From contig NZ_CP059973.1 of the NCBI RefSeq assembly GCF_009193295.2, positions 2,046,001 to 2,110,000 on the forward strand: a DNA stretch of 64,000 nt, read 5' to 3'. Shown here piece by piece: positions 32,460-41,403 of the stretch. The first letter of the stretch is position 1, and each line of letters starts with the position of its first letter. Made by a program: the position numbers and the translations under genes. The notes under the pieces are model-generated. The model was not told where the DNA came from, ran no database searches, and saw only the letters and a list, made by a program, of their open reading frames with translations. This DNA is from Bacteroides luhongzhouii (lineage in GTDB: Bacteria > Bacteroidota > Bacteroidia > Bacteroidales > Bacteroidaceae).

Positions 32460-32852
32460 ATGTTTAAATTGAATCAATTAATCGTGGGGATATTTTTATT
32501 TCTCTCTTCCCTTTTCTCTTGTCAGCAGAAAGGAGATTTTCAATCCATGAATGTAGAGGAATTTGATTCTCTTATTCAGAATGAGGATATACAACGTCTG
32601 GATGTCCGTACACTTGCGGAATATTCGGAGGGGCATATCACGAAGACAATCAACATCAATGTGATGGATGATTCTTTTGCTTCAATGGCTGATTCATTAT
32701 TACAGAAGGATAAACCGGTGGCTGTGTATTGTCGTAGCGGCAAGCGGAGTAAGAAGGCTGCGGCAATTTTAAGTGAGAAGGGCTATAAGGTCTTTGAACT
32801 TGATAAAGGATTTAACTCCTGGCAAGAAGCTGGTAAGGAGATAGAACGTTAA
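32460..32852 (+). CDS. Periplasmic rhodanese-like lipoprotein
   Basis: Rhodanese-domain protein of 130 residues. The N-terminus is a lipoprotein signal (LSSLFSC followed by Gln-Gln-Lys). The active-site loop YCRSGKRSKKAA holds the catalytic Cys near residue 96. Rhodaneses move sulfur between thiols or store persulfide; the periplasmic site suggests thiol or sulfide handling. Start ATG 32460 gives the lipoprotein signal directly; a TTG at 32442 would add six residues ahead of it. It ends the operon, followed by a terminator. Confidence 0.88.
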   Translation: MFKLNQLIVGIFLFLSSLFSCQQKGDFQSMNVEEFDSLIQNEDIQRLDVRTLAEYSEGHITKTININVMDDSFASMADSLLQKDKPVAVYCRSGKRSKKAAAILSEKGYKVFELDKGFNSWQEAGKEIER

Positions 32853-32859
32853 TAAATAG

Positions 32860-32894
32860 ACTCCGTTGGTCCTCGAGACTTACGGAGTTTTTTT
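32860..32894 (+). terminator. Terminator after the rhodanese gene
   Basis: ACTCCGT (32860-32866) pairs with ACGGAGT (32882-32888), followed by a T-run. The T-run overlaps the stop codon of the convergent PAP2 gene. Confidence 0.75.
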
Positions 32895-34263
32895 ATTTCC
32901 AGAACAAGGCATCTATTTCAAATCCAATATTGAAGTTGTGTAGAATATATCTGGTTTTATCTGTAACAGGACTTGGATTTCTGTCTGCTTGCGGAGCATA
33001 GTAAGTATAGTTTCCTTTACCAATTCCGGTGTTGTAGTTCAAGAATAATTTAACCCCAAAGTTTTGTCCGGTGGCATGCATCAGATATACGCTGAAATCT
33101 ATGTTGGGAATTGGATGGATGGTGCAGTGAATAAGCGGATCTGTTGTTTCCTGCCCTTTGTATCGTATTCTTGCCCTGTAACTGCTAGACCATCCTACAC
33201 CTCCCAGAACGCTACCACCAATATGTAAATCCGGACAGAGGCAGGCGTTGTAATATATACCTCCCGCCAGGCTGGCATAATTCATCGATTCAGCTTCAAA
33301 GTTTTCGATATAGGCTTCGGTTTCCGGGTGATAACTGAAGAATCGGTCGCTAGCCACATGGGGGCTGGTTTGTGCCACTGTGAATTTACCTCCAACGCCC
33401 CAATGAGAACGGAAGAACCACGCACCGTTGAATGATGCGATGGCACCGCCCATACCTTCTATCTCAATGCCTTCGGGAAGGTGCATTTCACGTTCACCTA
33501 TATTATATCCCATCTGGAGTCCGAAGAAAGAATAAGAATCGTCCTGACTCACATTCCACGTGCGGGGAGGACGGACAATTCCTTTATTTTTGAATATGAG
33601 ATCTGCAAGGTAATAGCCTAACTCGGTGGAGACAATGCCGATACCTGCACCTGTCAATACATCCGAGAACCAATGTTTATTATTCATCTGCCTGCTCAAT
33701 GCTGTTCCTGTTGCCAGCGAATATCCGAGAACGCTATAAAGCGGGCTGCGTGTAGTTCCATACTCTTTATGCAGCATAGTGGCAAACATAAAAGCAGTGG
33801 CTGTGTGCCCTGAAGGAAAAGAATTATCAGCACTTTTGTCCGGTCGCTCTTTATGTATGGTGCTTTTTAAAGTGTTGACTGTTAATGCCATGATTCCTGC
33901 CGAGAACGCATCAGATGTCAGCATTCGTCCCCACGAACTACGTCCCTCTACTCCGAACGACTTTAGACCTAGCATCACAATGCCCGGTGAATACTGTAAG
34001 TAATCATCATAGTGAAAACGAAAGCGGGGAATGTATGAATTACGTATATTTTGAAAAGCCTTGTCTTTGTGATAAGTCAATACTCCGGCAAGAATAAGCG
34101 GGGCGCCAATGTGAGTTATTTGATATGCTTTACTGTTCCAAATGTGGTGGTGAAGAGGGGTGTAGGAAGAATCTCTCTCCAGACTGTCTCTGATTTGTCC
34201 TTTTAGAGGCATACAAAGTAGGCACGTAAAGAATAAACAGATGAAGAATGACATTTGTTTCAT
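32893..34263 (-). CDS. PAP2-family phosphatase with C-terminal beta-rich domain
   Basis: Secreted or envelope phosphatase of 456 residues. The N-terminal half has the PAP2 signature: KERPDKSADNSFPSGHTATAF near 140-160 and SRQMNNKHWFSDVLTG near 190-205, with the catalytic His pair. The C-terminal half (about 240-456) has alternating aromatic/polar strands like an outer-membrane barrel, ending NIGFEIDALFWK. A signal peptide is present. A box TAATTTTG (34269-34276, minus) lies very close to the start; Met at 34254 is an alternative. Substrates may be lipid A, undecaprenyl or phosphatidic phosphates. Confidence 0.85.
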   Translation of the reverse strand: MKQMSFFICLFFTCLLCMPLKGQIRDSLERDSSYTPLHHHIWNSKAYQITHIGAPLILAGVLTYHKDKAFQNIRNSYIPRFRFHYDDYLQYSPGIVMLGLKSFGVEGRSSWGRMLTSDAFSAGIMALTVNTLKSTIHKERPDKSADNSFPSGHTATAFMFATMLHKEYGTTRSPLYSVLGYSLATGTALSRQMNNKHWFSDVLTGAGIGIVSTELGYYLADLIFKNKGIVRPPRTWNVSQDDSYSFFGLQMGYNIGEREMHLPEGIEIEGMGGAIASFNGAWFFRSHWGVGGKFTVAQTSPHVASDRFFSYHPETEAYIENFEAESMNYASLAGGIYYNACLCPDLHIGGSVLGGVGWSSSYRARIRYKGQETTDPLIHCTIHPIPNIDFSVYLMHATGQNFGVKLFLNYNTGIGKGNYTYYAPQADRNPSPVTDKTRYILHNFNIGFEIDALFWK

Positions 34264-34373
34264 AGCGCCAAAATTAAGGATATTGTTTGATATATAACGC
34301 TTTTACTTATTACGATGTTGTTACATTTACCAAATATTTGATGGTGTTTGTGTAGAAAATTACGGTATAAAAA

Positions 34374-34420
34374 AGCATCATGTAACGAATATTGTCAGAA
34401 GACATTCGTTACGTGATGCT
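34374..34420 (-). terminator. Terminator after argF'
   Basis: AGCATCATGTAACGAAT (34374-34390) pairs with ATTCGTTACGTGATGCT (34404-34420) over 17 bp with one G-T pair. Read on the minus strand, the hairpin is followed by TTTTTTATA. Confidence 0.85.
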
Positions 34421-34448
34421 GATAGTTATTCTTGTTTCGTTTAGATTA

Positions 34449-35405
34449 TTATTCTAACCCTTCCAATAATTTCTTCAGAACGACAGTTGCCGAGATTTCA
34501 CGATTGGCGGCTTCCGGAATAACAATGGATTGAGGGCTTTCGATTACATCGTCTGTCACAATCATATTTCTGCGAACCGGAAGACAATGCATGAAATAAG
34601 CGTTGTTGGTAACTGCCATCTGGCGGTCGCTGACGGTCCAGTCGCGGTCTTTACTTAATATCTGTCCATAGTTGTCACCGGTGTAAGCTGCCCAGTTTTT
34701 CGCATATATGAAATCTGCTCCTTCAAAAGCTTTCATCTGGTCATATTCCACTTTTGCGTTACCTACGAATTGCGGAGCCAGTTCATAACCTTCGGGGTGG
34801 GTGATGACAAATTCGTAATCCGTTGCATTCATCCATTCCGCAAAGGAGTTGGGGACGGCCTGCGGCAATGGACGCGGGTGCGGAGCCCAAGTCATGACCA
34901 CTTTGGGGCGTGCTGTTTTCTTATATTCTTCAATGGTAATCAAGTCGGCGAAACTCTGTAGCGGATGGCGTGTGGCCGCCTCCATCGAAAAGACAGGGCG
35001 CCCGGAGTATTGGATGAATTGATTTATAATCGTTTCCTGATAGTCAAAATCGCGGTTTTCGAAACGGGCGAAAGAGCGTACCCCAATGAGATCGCAATAA
35101 CAGCCCATCACCGGAATGGCTTCTAATATATGTTCCGGTTTATCACCATCCATAATTACGCCGCGTTCGGTTTCCAGTTTCCATGCACCTTGATTGATAT
35201 CTAGTACCATTACATTCATTCCCAAGTTGATTGCAGCTTTCTGTGTGCTAAGGCGGGTGCGTAAACTGGAGTTGAAGAAGATCATCATTAAAGTCTTGTT
35301 TCGTCCCAGTTCTACATATTTGAAGCGGTCTTTTTTAATTTCGAATGCTTCTGCAAGGGCTGATTTTAAATCGCCGATGTCCTGTACGCAAGTAAAATTC
35401 TTCAT
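34449..35405 (-). CDS. argF': N-succinyl- or N-acetylornithine carbamoyltransferase
   Basis: Transcarbamylase of 318 residues for the acylated arginine pathway. Carbamoyl-phosphate motif is SSLRTRLST near residue 46-54, followed by HPLQSFADL and HCLPVRRN. Bacteroides are known to use N-succinylornithine rather than ornithine, from structural work on B. fragilis ArgF'. The longer insertion around WAPHPRPLPQAVPNS fits this type and not classic OTC. It lies 78 bp downstream of proA and ends before a terminator. Confidence 0.92.
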   Translation of the reverse strand: MKNFTCVQDIGDLKSALAEAFEIKKDRFKYVELGRNKTLMMIFFNSSLRTRLSTQKAAINLGMNVMVLDINQGAWKLETERGVIMDGDKPEHILEAIPVMGCYCDLIGVRSFARFENRDFDYQETIINQFIQYSGRPVFSMEAATRHPLQSFADLITIEEYKKTARPKVVMTWAPHPRPLPQAVPNSFAEWMNATDYEFVITHPEGYELAPQFVGNAKVEYDQMKAFEGADFIYAKNWAAYTGDNYGQILSKDRDWTVSDRQMAVTNNAYFMHCLPVRRNMIVTDDVIESPQSIVIPEAANREISATVVLKKLLEGLE

Positions 35406-35483
35406 ATCATTTATCTTTTAATTCTTAATTTTCAATTAGTTTCGCTTAAAACCTTGTTTGATTTTTAACATAAAGGTATCGTC

Positions 35484-36740
35484 TCAATTTCTTCTCGTTT
35501 GTCCATCTCCTTCGATGACCCATTTGTAAGAAGTGATCTCTTCCAGTCCCATCGGACCGCGTGCATGTAGTTTTTGCGTACTGATTCCGATCTCTGCTCC
35601 TAATCCGAATTGTGCTCCGTCGGTGAAGGCAGTAGATACATTGGTGTATACGCAAGCTGCATCCACTATCTTTGTGAACAAAGCTGCACGTTCCTTGTTT
35701 TCGGTAACAATACACTCGCTATGTTTGGAACTGTTTTCCTGAATATGTCCTAAGGCATCTTCGAAGCTTTTTACGGTCTTGACAGCCATTTTATAATCCA
35801 GAAACTCTGTGCCGAAACTTTCTGCTTTTGCGTGTTCCAGGAGTTCGGCAGGGTAGCGGCCTTCTAATGCTTGATAAGCCTGCGTGTCAGCATAAATAAT
35901 GACATGGCTGTCTTTCAGTTTCTCGCAAAGCATAGGGAGATCGGTCAGTCTCTTTTCATGTATAATGGTGCAGTCCAGCGCATTACATACGCTAACCCTG
36001 CGTGTCTTCGCATTATGGATAATAGCTGCCCCCTTGTTTACATCTCCAAATTCATCAAAGTAAGTGTGACAGATACCTGCCCCTGTTTCAATAACGGGAA
36101 TTTTTGCATTCTCGCGTACGAAATGGATCAGGCTACTGCTGCCTCTGGGGATAATTAGGTCTACGTAACCCACTGCATTCAGCAATGCTGCCGTAGCCTC
36201 TCTGTCAGCCGGAAGTAGTTCTACAATGTGCGGATTGATATTGAATTTCTTCAATACTTCATGAATCACACTGATGATAGCCCGGTTGGAACAATCGGCA
36301 TCACTTCCTCCTTTCAATATGCAGGCATTTCCACTCTTTAGACAAAGGGAGAAAACATCAAAACTGACATTCGGACGGGCTTCGTAAATAATCCCTATCA
36401 CTCCGAAAGGAACGCTGACTTTTGTCAATCTCATCCCATTGGGGCGAACACTTTCTTTCAACACTTTACCCAAAGGAGAGGGGAGTGTCGCTACATTGCG
36501 TGTATCGGCAGCAATGCCTTTTAAACGTTCTTCCGTCAATTTCAACCGATCGTACTTCGGGTCATTTTTGTCCATCCGTGCGAGGTCTTTTTCATTCTCT
36601 GCGAGAATGAAAGGTGTTTCTGCAATTGCTGCGTCAGCTACTGCATTTAAAATCTGATTGATGATGTCATCATTCAGCAAGGCTAATTCCCGACTTGCTA
36701 CCTGTACGGCAGCGAAGGTCTCGTTTAAATTTGTAGTCAT
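35484..36740 (-). CDS. proA: Glutamate-5-semialdehyde dehydrogenase
   Basis: Second enzyme of proline synthesis, reducing glutamyl-5-phosphate with NADPH. The 418-residue length fits ProA. Motifs include [46 protein letters not shown] (the usual nucleophile region) and the C-terminal [14 protein letters not shown]. It follows proB on the same strand, but 529 bp apart. A box TATATTTG (36779-36786, minus) suggests its own promoter. Confidence 0.96.
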   Translation of the reverse strand: MTTNLNETFAAVQVASRELALLNDDIINQILNAVADAAIAETPFILAENEKDLARMDKNDPKYDRLKLTEERLKGIAADTRNVATLPSPLGKVLKESVRPNGMRLTKVSVPFGVIGIIYEARPNVSFDVFSLCLKSGNACILKGGSDADCSNRAIISVIHEVLKKFNINPHIVELLPADREATAALLNAVGYVDLIIPRGSSSLIHFVRENAKIPVIETGAGICHTYFDEFGDVNKGAAIIHNAKTRRVSVCNALDCTIIHEKRLTDLPMLCEKLKDSHVIIYADTQAYQALEGRYPAELLEHAKAESFGTEFLDYKMAVKTVKSFEDALGHIQENSSKHSECIVTENKERAALFTKIVDAACVYTNVSTAFTDGAQFGLGAEIGISTQKLHARGPMGLEEITSYKWVIEGDGQTRRN

Positions 36741-36778
36741 TTGCTCCTTTTTTGCATTAAATGGAAAGATAAACTATG

Positions 36779-36786
36779 CAAATATA
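36779..36786 (-). promoter_or_regulatory. -7 box for proA
   Basis: Read on the minus strand, TATATTTG matches the Bacteroides -7 box, 38 bases before the proA start. The -33 element is weak. Confidence 0.5.
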
Positions 36787-36981
36787 GTGAATGATGTGAA
36801 TAAAACTTGTTGAAAACAGAAATAAATGTTGCTTTTGTGGTGGTATATCAACAATATATGGGTGTTTTTAATATGGATGTAGCTCACGAATTCTATAATA
36901 TCCGGATAATTTAAAATCCTGCATTTGTGTTGCAGATGCTTTATCTATGATACATTATACAATCGAAGATAAACGCTTGTC

Positions 36982-37014
36982 TTCAATCAAGATGCTAATA
37001 TTCTCTTGATTGAA
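36982..37014. repeat. Perfect 11-bp inverted repeat
   Basis: TTCAATCAAGA and TCTTGATTGAA separated by 11 bases. It has no clear T-run, so it may be a weak proB terminator or a binding site. Confidence 0.55.
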
Positions 37015-37076
37015 TAATAACTTCATTTTCTTATACAATAATGAACTGTTTTAGCCTATTCTGACAAGGGTTTATT

Positions 37077-37156
37077 CTCACTGCAGTGAGAAAAAGTTCT
37101 CATTGCAATGAGTATTTTTTCTCATTAGTATGAGTATTTTTTCTCATCGTAGTGAG
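37077..37156. repeat. Array of four palindromes with 22-bp period
   Basis: Four CTCA...TGAG units begin at 37077, 37099, 37121 and 37143, exactly 22 bp apart. Each is 14 bases. Unit 1 (CTCACTGCAGTGAG) and unit 2 (CTCATTGCAATGAG) are perfect palindromes with matching base changes in both arms. Units 3 (CTCATTAGTATGAG) and 4 (CTCATCGTAGTGAG) keep the outer arms. Spacers are 8 bases, mostly T or A. The layout matches the 23-bp array at 10544-10626 although the sequence is different. Confidence 0.85.
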
Positions 37157-37269
37157 AATGTATGAGAATATGTACTTCCCTGATAATGGTTGACTAATTT
37201 ATTTCTTATCACTGCTGCGGGCTAACTTGAAAGATTACTAACCCTATCTACAGTTGATCTTATTATTGA

Positions 37270-38352
37270 TTATTCAATGTATAGATAGTCATAATGTACT
37301 ACCGGTTTCTTTCCATGCTTACCGATTGCTTCTTGTGCCTGCTTGGAGTCGCAGTTCACCTTTCCAACACCCACTTGATTTCCTTGAAAGTCCATGATAC
37401 GCACAATGTCGTCTTTCTCAAATTCACCTTCAACATGAGTGATTCCGATGGGGAGGATACTGACTGCCTTTTCGGAGTTTAGAACTTCAGTAGCACATTC
37501 GTTGATGTGAATTTCTCCTTTGGCAAACCCCTCGCTATGAGCGATCCATTTCTTGACACTGGATACCGGTTCGTTTGAAGGGATAAAGCGTGTACAAAGC
37601 GTCTCATTAGGATGCTGAAGCAAATCTACCAGAATGTTATCCCGTTTCCCGTTGGCAATAATCACTGTAATCCCTTCGTCAGCTACTTTGCGGGCAATAT
37701 TTGTTTTCGTCAACATTCCCCCTCGTCCGAAACTGGACTTCGTTGCCTGGATATAATTGGATAAATCTTTTCCGTGATCGATTTCCCGAATAACAGAAGA
37801 ACCCGGATCAGCAGGAGAACCATTGTAGATTCCGTCGATGTTACTTAGGATAATGAGGGCTTGTGCATCCATCATAGAAGCAATGAGTCCGGACAATTCA
37901 TCATTATCAGTGAACATAAGTTCGCTGACGGAAATTGTATCATTCTCGTTGACAATAGGAATGACATTGTTTTCAAGCATTACCGTCATACAGTTTTTCT
38001 GATTCAGATAATGGCGACGGGTACCAAAACTTTCTTTCGTGGTTAACACCTGACCAACAGGGATACTATGCTCGCGGAAAAGTTCGTAGTAACGGTTGAT
38101 GAGCTTAGCCTGACCTACGGCAGAAAACAACTGGCGTTGGTCTACACTATCGAGTTTTTTCTGTGGATGCACTTCACTGCGCCCGGAAGCAACAGCTCCC
38201 GAAGAAACCAGAATGATTTCCACCCCAGACTTATGCAATTCCGCTATCTGGTCGACAAGTGCCGACATACGGGTAACATCCAGCGTTCCGTCGCGGCGCG
38301 TCAATACATTGCTTCCTACTTTTATTGCGATTCGTGTAAATTCCTGTTTCAT
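37270..38352 (-). CDS. proB: Glutamate 5-kinase
   Basis: First enzyme of proline synthesis, phosphorylating glutamate. The 360-residue protein has an amino-acid kinase domain (about 1-255; IAIKVGSNVLT, VSSGAVASGR, NENDTIS, FGRGGMLTK) and a C-terminal PUA domain (about 275-355). The feedback-inhibition region is not obviously altered. A -7 box TATATTTG lies at 38375-38382 on the minus strand. It is divergent from the aminotransferase gene. Confidence 0.96.
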   Translation of the reverse strand: MKQEFTRIAIKVGSNVLTRRDGTLDVTRMSALVDQIAELHKSGVEIILVSSGAVASGRSEVHPQKKLDSVDQRQLFSAVGQAKLINRYYELFREHSIPVGQVLTTKESFGTRRHYLNQKNCMTVMLENNVIPIVNENDTISVSELMFTDNDELSGLIASMMDAQALIILSNIDGIYNGSPADPGSSVIREIDHGKDLSNYIQATKSSFGRGGMLTKTNIARKVADEGITVIIANGKRDNILVDLLQHPNETLCTRFIPSNEPVSSVKKWIAHSEGFAKGEIHINECATEVLNSEKAVSILPIGITHVEGEFEKDDIVRIMDFQGNQVGVGKVNCDSKQAQEAIGKHGKKPVVHYDYLYIE

Positions 38353-38374
38353 TCTTGCTAACGATTTGAAAGCA

Positions 38375-38382
38375 CAAATATA
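38375..38382 (-). promoter_or_regulatory. -7 box for proB
   Basis: TATATTTG on the minus strand, 22 bases before the proB start; TTTTGG lies about 22 bases upstream as a possible -33 element. Confidence 0.5.
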
Positions 38383-38424
38383 GAGCTTTTTGCCGATATG
38401 TTACCAAAACAGGCTAAAAAGAAT

Positions 38425-38432
38425 TATCTTTG
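38425..38432 (+). promoter_or_regulatory. -7 box for the aminotransferase gene
   Basis: TATCTTTG, 25 bases before the start codon at 38458. It lies back to back with the proB promoter. Confidence 0.55.
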
Positions 38433-38457
38433 CAGTCAGATAGAGAAAAGATAAACA

Positions 38458-39606
38458 ATGAAACATACAAATCCACAAGTAGAGCAGATGACCTCTTTCA
38501 TCGTAATGGATGTGTTGGAGAGGGCGAACGAATTGCAAAAACAAGGCATTGATATTATTCATCTGGAAGTTGGCGAACCGGATTTTGATGTGCCGGCCTG
38601 TGTGGCGGAAGCGGCAAAAGCGGCTTATGATCGTCATCTTACTCATTATACGCATTCTTTGGGCGACCCGGAACTGCGGCGGGAAATTGCCGCTTTTTAT
38701 CTGCGCGAATATGGGGTAACGGTAGATCCGGATTGTATTGTCGTGACTTCCGGCTCTTCTCCGTCTATTCTTCTTGCATTGATGTTGCTCTGCAATCCGG
38801 ATAGTGAAGTGATTCTTTCCAATCCGGGGTATGCTTGCTATCGCAATTTTGTGTTGGCTACGCAAGCTAAACCAGTTTTGGTTCCTTTGTCTAAAGAGTA
38901 TCTGCAATACGACATAGAGGCTATCCGTAAGTGTGTGAATCCGCATACTGCGGCTATCTTTATCAATTCTCCGATGAATCCGACCGGAATGTTGTTGGAT
39001 GAAAAATTCCTGAAAGAGGTGGCTGCGTTGGGAGTTCCTGTCATTTCAGATGAAATTTATCACGGGCTTGTGTATGAAGGACGTGCGCACAGCATTCTTG
39101 AATATACGGATCAGGCTTTTGTCCTGAACGGATTCTCTAAACGTTTTGCGATGACGGGGCTTCGGCTGGGCTATTTGATAGCACCTAAATCTTGTATGAG
39201 ATCTTTGCAAAAGTTACAGCAAAATCTGTTTATCTGCGCGTCCAGTGTTGCCCAGCAGGCAGGAATTGCCGCATTGCGGCAGGCTGATCCGGATGTGGAA
39301 CGGATGAAGCAGGTTTATGATGAGCGTCGCCGATATATGATTGCCCGTCTCCGGGAAATGGGTTTTGAAATAAAAGTAGAACCTCAAGGGGCATTTTATA
39401 TTTTTGCTGACGCACGCAAATTTACTACCGACTCTTATCGTTTTGCATTCGATGTACTCGAACATGCACACGTCGGCATTACTCCCGGGGTGGATTTTGG
39501 TACGGGAGGCGAAGGATATGTACGTTTCTCCTATGCAAACTCATTGGAGAATATCCGTGAAGGACTCGACCGCATCAGTCGTTATCTTTCTCGGCCCGGC
39601 TCCTGA
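38458..39606 (+). CDS. PLP-dependent class I/II aminotransferase
   Basis: Fold-type I aminotransferase of 382 residues. Conserved features are EVGEPDFD near the start, SGSSPSILLAL, INSPMNPTGMLLD, SDEIYHGLVYEG and the PLP-lysine motif NGFSKRFAMTGLRLGYL near residue 223. The C-terminal substrate Arg lies in YVRFSYANS. Family members act on aspartate, alanine or aromatic amino acids; the true substrate is not clear. Its last 32 bases overlap the convergent DUF2007 gene. Confidence 0.92.
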   Translation: MKHTNPQVEQMTSFIVMDVLERANELQKQGIDIIHLEVGEPDFDVPACVAEAAKAAYDRHLTHYTHSLGDPELRREIAAFYLREYGVTVDPDCIVVTSGSSPSILLALMLLCNPDSEVILSNPGYACYRNFVLATQAKPVLVPLSKEYLQYDIEAIRKCVNPHTAAIFINSPMNPTGMLLDEKFLKEVAALGVPVISDEIYHGLVYEGRAHSILEYTDQAFVLNGFSKRFAMTGLRLGYLIAPKSCMRSLQKLQQNLFICASSVAQQAGIAALRQADPDVERMKQVYDERRRYMIARLREMGFEIKVEPQGAFYIFADARKFTTDSYRFAFDVLEHAHVGITPGVDFGTGGEGYVRFSYANSLENIREGLDRISRYLSRPGS

Positions 39607-39808
39607 TAAGCGCGGTGGCCGCTTCGTATTGATCCTCGGTGACAAGAACGGATACGGAAGGAGCGATATAGGGTGCCAGTGTACCCATAATCCCATCTTT
39701 GATTACGCAACGGATGTCATTGCTTTCTAATAGCCCTTTGATGATCTCGGCTTCCCATGGGGATCCGGAGAATACTTCTATTGCTTTGCTATAATCTTCT
39801 TCTTTCAT
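39575..39808 (-). CDS. DUF2007-domain small protein
   Basis: Cytoplasmic protein of 77 residues. The sequence AIEVFSGSPWEAEIIKGLLESNDI followed by a GTLAPYIAPSVSVLV stretch fits DUF2007, sometimes called putative signal-transducing protein; it has a ferredoxin-like fold in related proteins. Its 3' end overlaps the aminotransferase gene by 32 bases on the opposite strand. Role unknown. Confidence 0.82.
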   Translation of the reverse strand: MKEEDYSKAIEVFSGSPWEAEIIKGLLESNDIRCVIKDGIMGTLAPYIAPSVSVLVTEDQYEAATALIRSRAEKDND

Positions 39809-39880
39809 GACCTTACTTATTAGGGGTTATCTACAAATATAACAAAAAAGAGAGAGAAACGGTTACTTTTTTCTTAAATT

Positions 39881-40723
39881 TTATTCGAGTGTGATGTGTT
39901 TTACGCTAATCTGCTGTTTCAGGAAAGTAGAGGCTGATTCTGAAAACTTTTCTTCCGCTTCGGTCGTGTAAAACTGACAGCTTCCATTCTTCGTGCATTT
40001 TGCGTCCATTTCGGGATGTCTTTTCAGATAGTCTTTCAGACTTTCCGCAACATACTCGCCTTGCGCAATTACACTGATATGCTCCGGAATATATTGCCGG
40101 ATTTTGGGCAGAAGTATGGGGAAATGAGTACATCCGAGAATGACGGTATCTATTTGAGGATCCTTCGATAGCAATTGGTCGATGTATTTTCGGATAAAAT
40201 AGTCTGCTCCTTCGTCCTGTGATTCATTGTTTTCAACTAGTGATACCCACATCGGACATGCTGTGCCGCTGACCTGGATTTCAGGAAACAGCTTGTGTAT
40301 TTCCAACGGATACGATTCGGATTTGATGGTGCCTGCTGTTGCCAGTACACCGATATGCTGATTTTTGCTAATCTCTCCGACACACTCTACGGTAGGGCGG
40401 ATGACTCCGAGCACACGGCGAGCCGGATCGATGCCTGGTAAGTCATTCATCTGAATGCTGCGCAAAGCTTTTGCGGAAGCTGTATTGCAAGCTAATATAA
40501 CCAGATGACATCCCATATCAAATAGTTTGTTGACCGCTTGCCGGGTAAATTCGTATACGACCTCAAAAGAACGTGTTCCGTAGGGAGCACGTGCATTATC
40601 TCCCAAATAGATATAATCATATTCCGGTAATACTTCTCTTATCTTGTCTAAGATGGTCAGACCTCCGTAGCCGGAGTCAAATACTCCGATCGGTCCGGGC
40701 GTATGGGATAGATGTTGCTTCAT
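39881..40723 (-). CDS. murI: Glutamate racemase
   Basis: Makes D-glutamate for peptidoglycan. The 280-residue protein has the family motifs GVFDSGYGGLTIL, YLGDNARAPYG, LACNTASAKALR (first catalytic Cys near residue 80) and LGCTHFPILLPKI (second catalytic Cys near 200). Start ATG 40723 has a -7 box upstream at 40745-40752. Next to it lies the terminator of the bamA-skp operon. Confidence 0.96.
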   Translation of the reverse strand: MKQHLSHTPGPIGVFDSGYGGLTILDKIREVLPEYDYIYLGDNARAPYGTRSFEVVYEFTRQAVNKLFDMGCHLVILACNTASAKALRSIQMNDLPGIDPARRVLGVIRPTVECVGEISKNQHIGVLATAGTIKSESYPLEIHKLFPEIQVSGTACPMWVSLVENNESQDEGADYFIRKYIDQLLSKDPQIDTVILGCTHFPILLPKIRQYIPEHISVIAQGEYVAESLKDYLKRHPEMDAKCTKNGSCQFYTTEAEEKFSESASTFLKQQISVKHITLE

Positions 40724-40744
40724 GACACACTTGATTTATATACG

Positions 40745-40752
40745 CAAATGTA
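40745..40752 (-). promoter_or_regulatory. -7 box for murI
   Basis: TACATTTG on the minus strand. The expected -33 position falls inside the terminator hairpin of the upstream operon at 40764-40801. Confidence 0.5.
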
Positions 40753-40756
40753 CGCC

Positions 40757-40801
40757 AAAAAAAGGGAAAGAGAAAGAAGATGCTCCTTCTTTCTCTTTCC
40801 C
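40757..40801 (-). terminator. Terminator of the bamA-skp operon
   Basis: GGGAAAGAGAAAGAAG (40764-40779) and CTTCTTTCTCTTTCCC (40786-40801) form a perfect 16-bp stem with a 6-base loop. On the minus strand a run of seven T follows. Confidence 0.9.
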
Positions 40802-40831
40802 TTTTGGTATTTCTTTATTCTTGGTCGGTTC

Positions 40832-41347
40832 TTATTTGATACCAAGATTTGCTTTTACCTTGTTAGTCAAGTTGATGCTCTGTGCTTCGTTTACATAAGG
40901 AATCGAAGTTCTTGCCAAGTCGAAGATATAGACTACACCTTCAGCAGCGCCTACAGCTTTGATAGCATTGTCCAATTTCTGATAGATAGGAGCCATAGCA
41001 TCATTTTGTGCTTTCGCCATCTGTTGTTGGGCATCCTGCTGGAACTGTTCTTGTCTCTGCATCATGTCCTGCAACTCTTTTTGTCTTCTTTCAGCAATGT
41101 TCGGGGGAAGAGAATCCTTAGCAATAGCTTGCTGGAATTCCTGATATTTCTTGTTGAATTCTTCCTGTGTTCTTTGAAGTTCGGCAGTAAGTTGTTTTTC
41201 CAAAGTCTGAATATCATTTTGGGCTTTGGTGAATTCCGGCATCACAGTGATAATCTCCTGTGCGTTGATATGACCGAATTTCAGGTTCTGTGCAAATACA
41301 CCCATTGGGAGTGCAAGCAACATTACAAGTGCAATTTTTTTTAGCAT
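40832..41347 (-). CDS. OmpH/Skp-family periplasmic chaperone, second copy
   Basis: Periplasmic chaperone of 171 residues for outer-membrane proteins. Signal peptide ends Met-Gly-Val-Phe-Ala-Gln. After a short beta segment (KFGHINAQEIITVMPEF) comes a long Gln/Glu/Lys-rich coiled coil (about 45-115), then the C-terminal strand YIFDLARTSIPYVNEA. It lies 57 bp after a related gene and ends the operon that begins with the DUF6242 gene and contains bamA. Confidence 0.92.
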   Translation of the reverse strand: MLKKIALVMLLALPMGVFAQNLKFGHINAQEIITVMPEFTKAQNDIQTLEKQLTAELQRTQEEFNKKYQEFQQAIAKDSLPPNIAERRQKELQDMMQRQEQFQQDAQQQMAKAQNDAMAPIYQKLDNAIKAVGAAEGVVYIFDLARTSIPYVNEAQSINLTNKVKANLGIK

Positions 41348-41403
41348 AGTTCTATAATTTATTTGAATGATTTTTAGTTATTTCCAGCTGCAAATGTATG
41401 AAA

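Larger units (their letters stand above)
36741..37269. other. Long proB-proA intergenic region with palindrome array
   Basis: No gene seen on either strand. It holds a minus-strand -7 box TATATTTG (36779-36786) for proA. A perfect 11-bp inverted repeat (TTCAATCAAGA 36982-36992, TCTTGATTGAA 37004-37014) may terminate proB. The four-palindrome array at 37077-37156 is listed separately. The remainder is AT-rich and unremarkable. Confidence 0.6.

Noticed and set aside
37077..37156. CRISPR array
   Set aside because: Units are 14-base palindromes with 8-base T/A spacers, far below CRISPR repeat and spacer sizes, and there are no cas genes. The same holds for 10544-10626.
36741..37269. Riboswitch or T-box before proA
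   Set aside because: The region is long and has inverted repeats, but no known riboswitch core or T-box sequence was recognised.
38401..38946. Minus-strand open frame opposite the aminotransferase
   Set aside because: Antisense to a well-supported gene and without family features.
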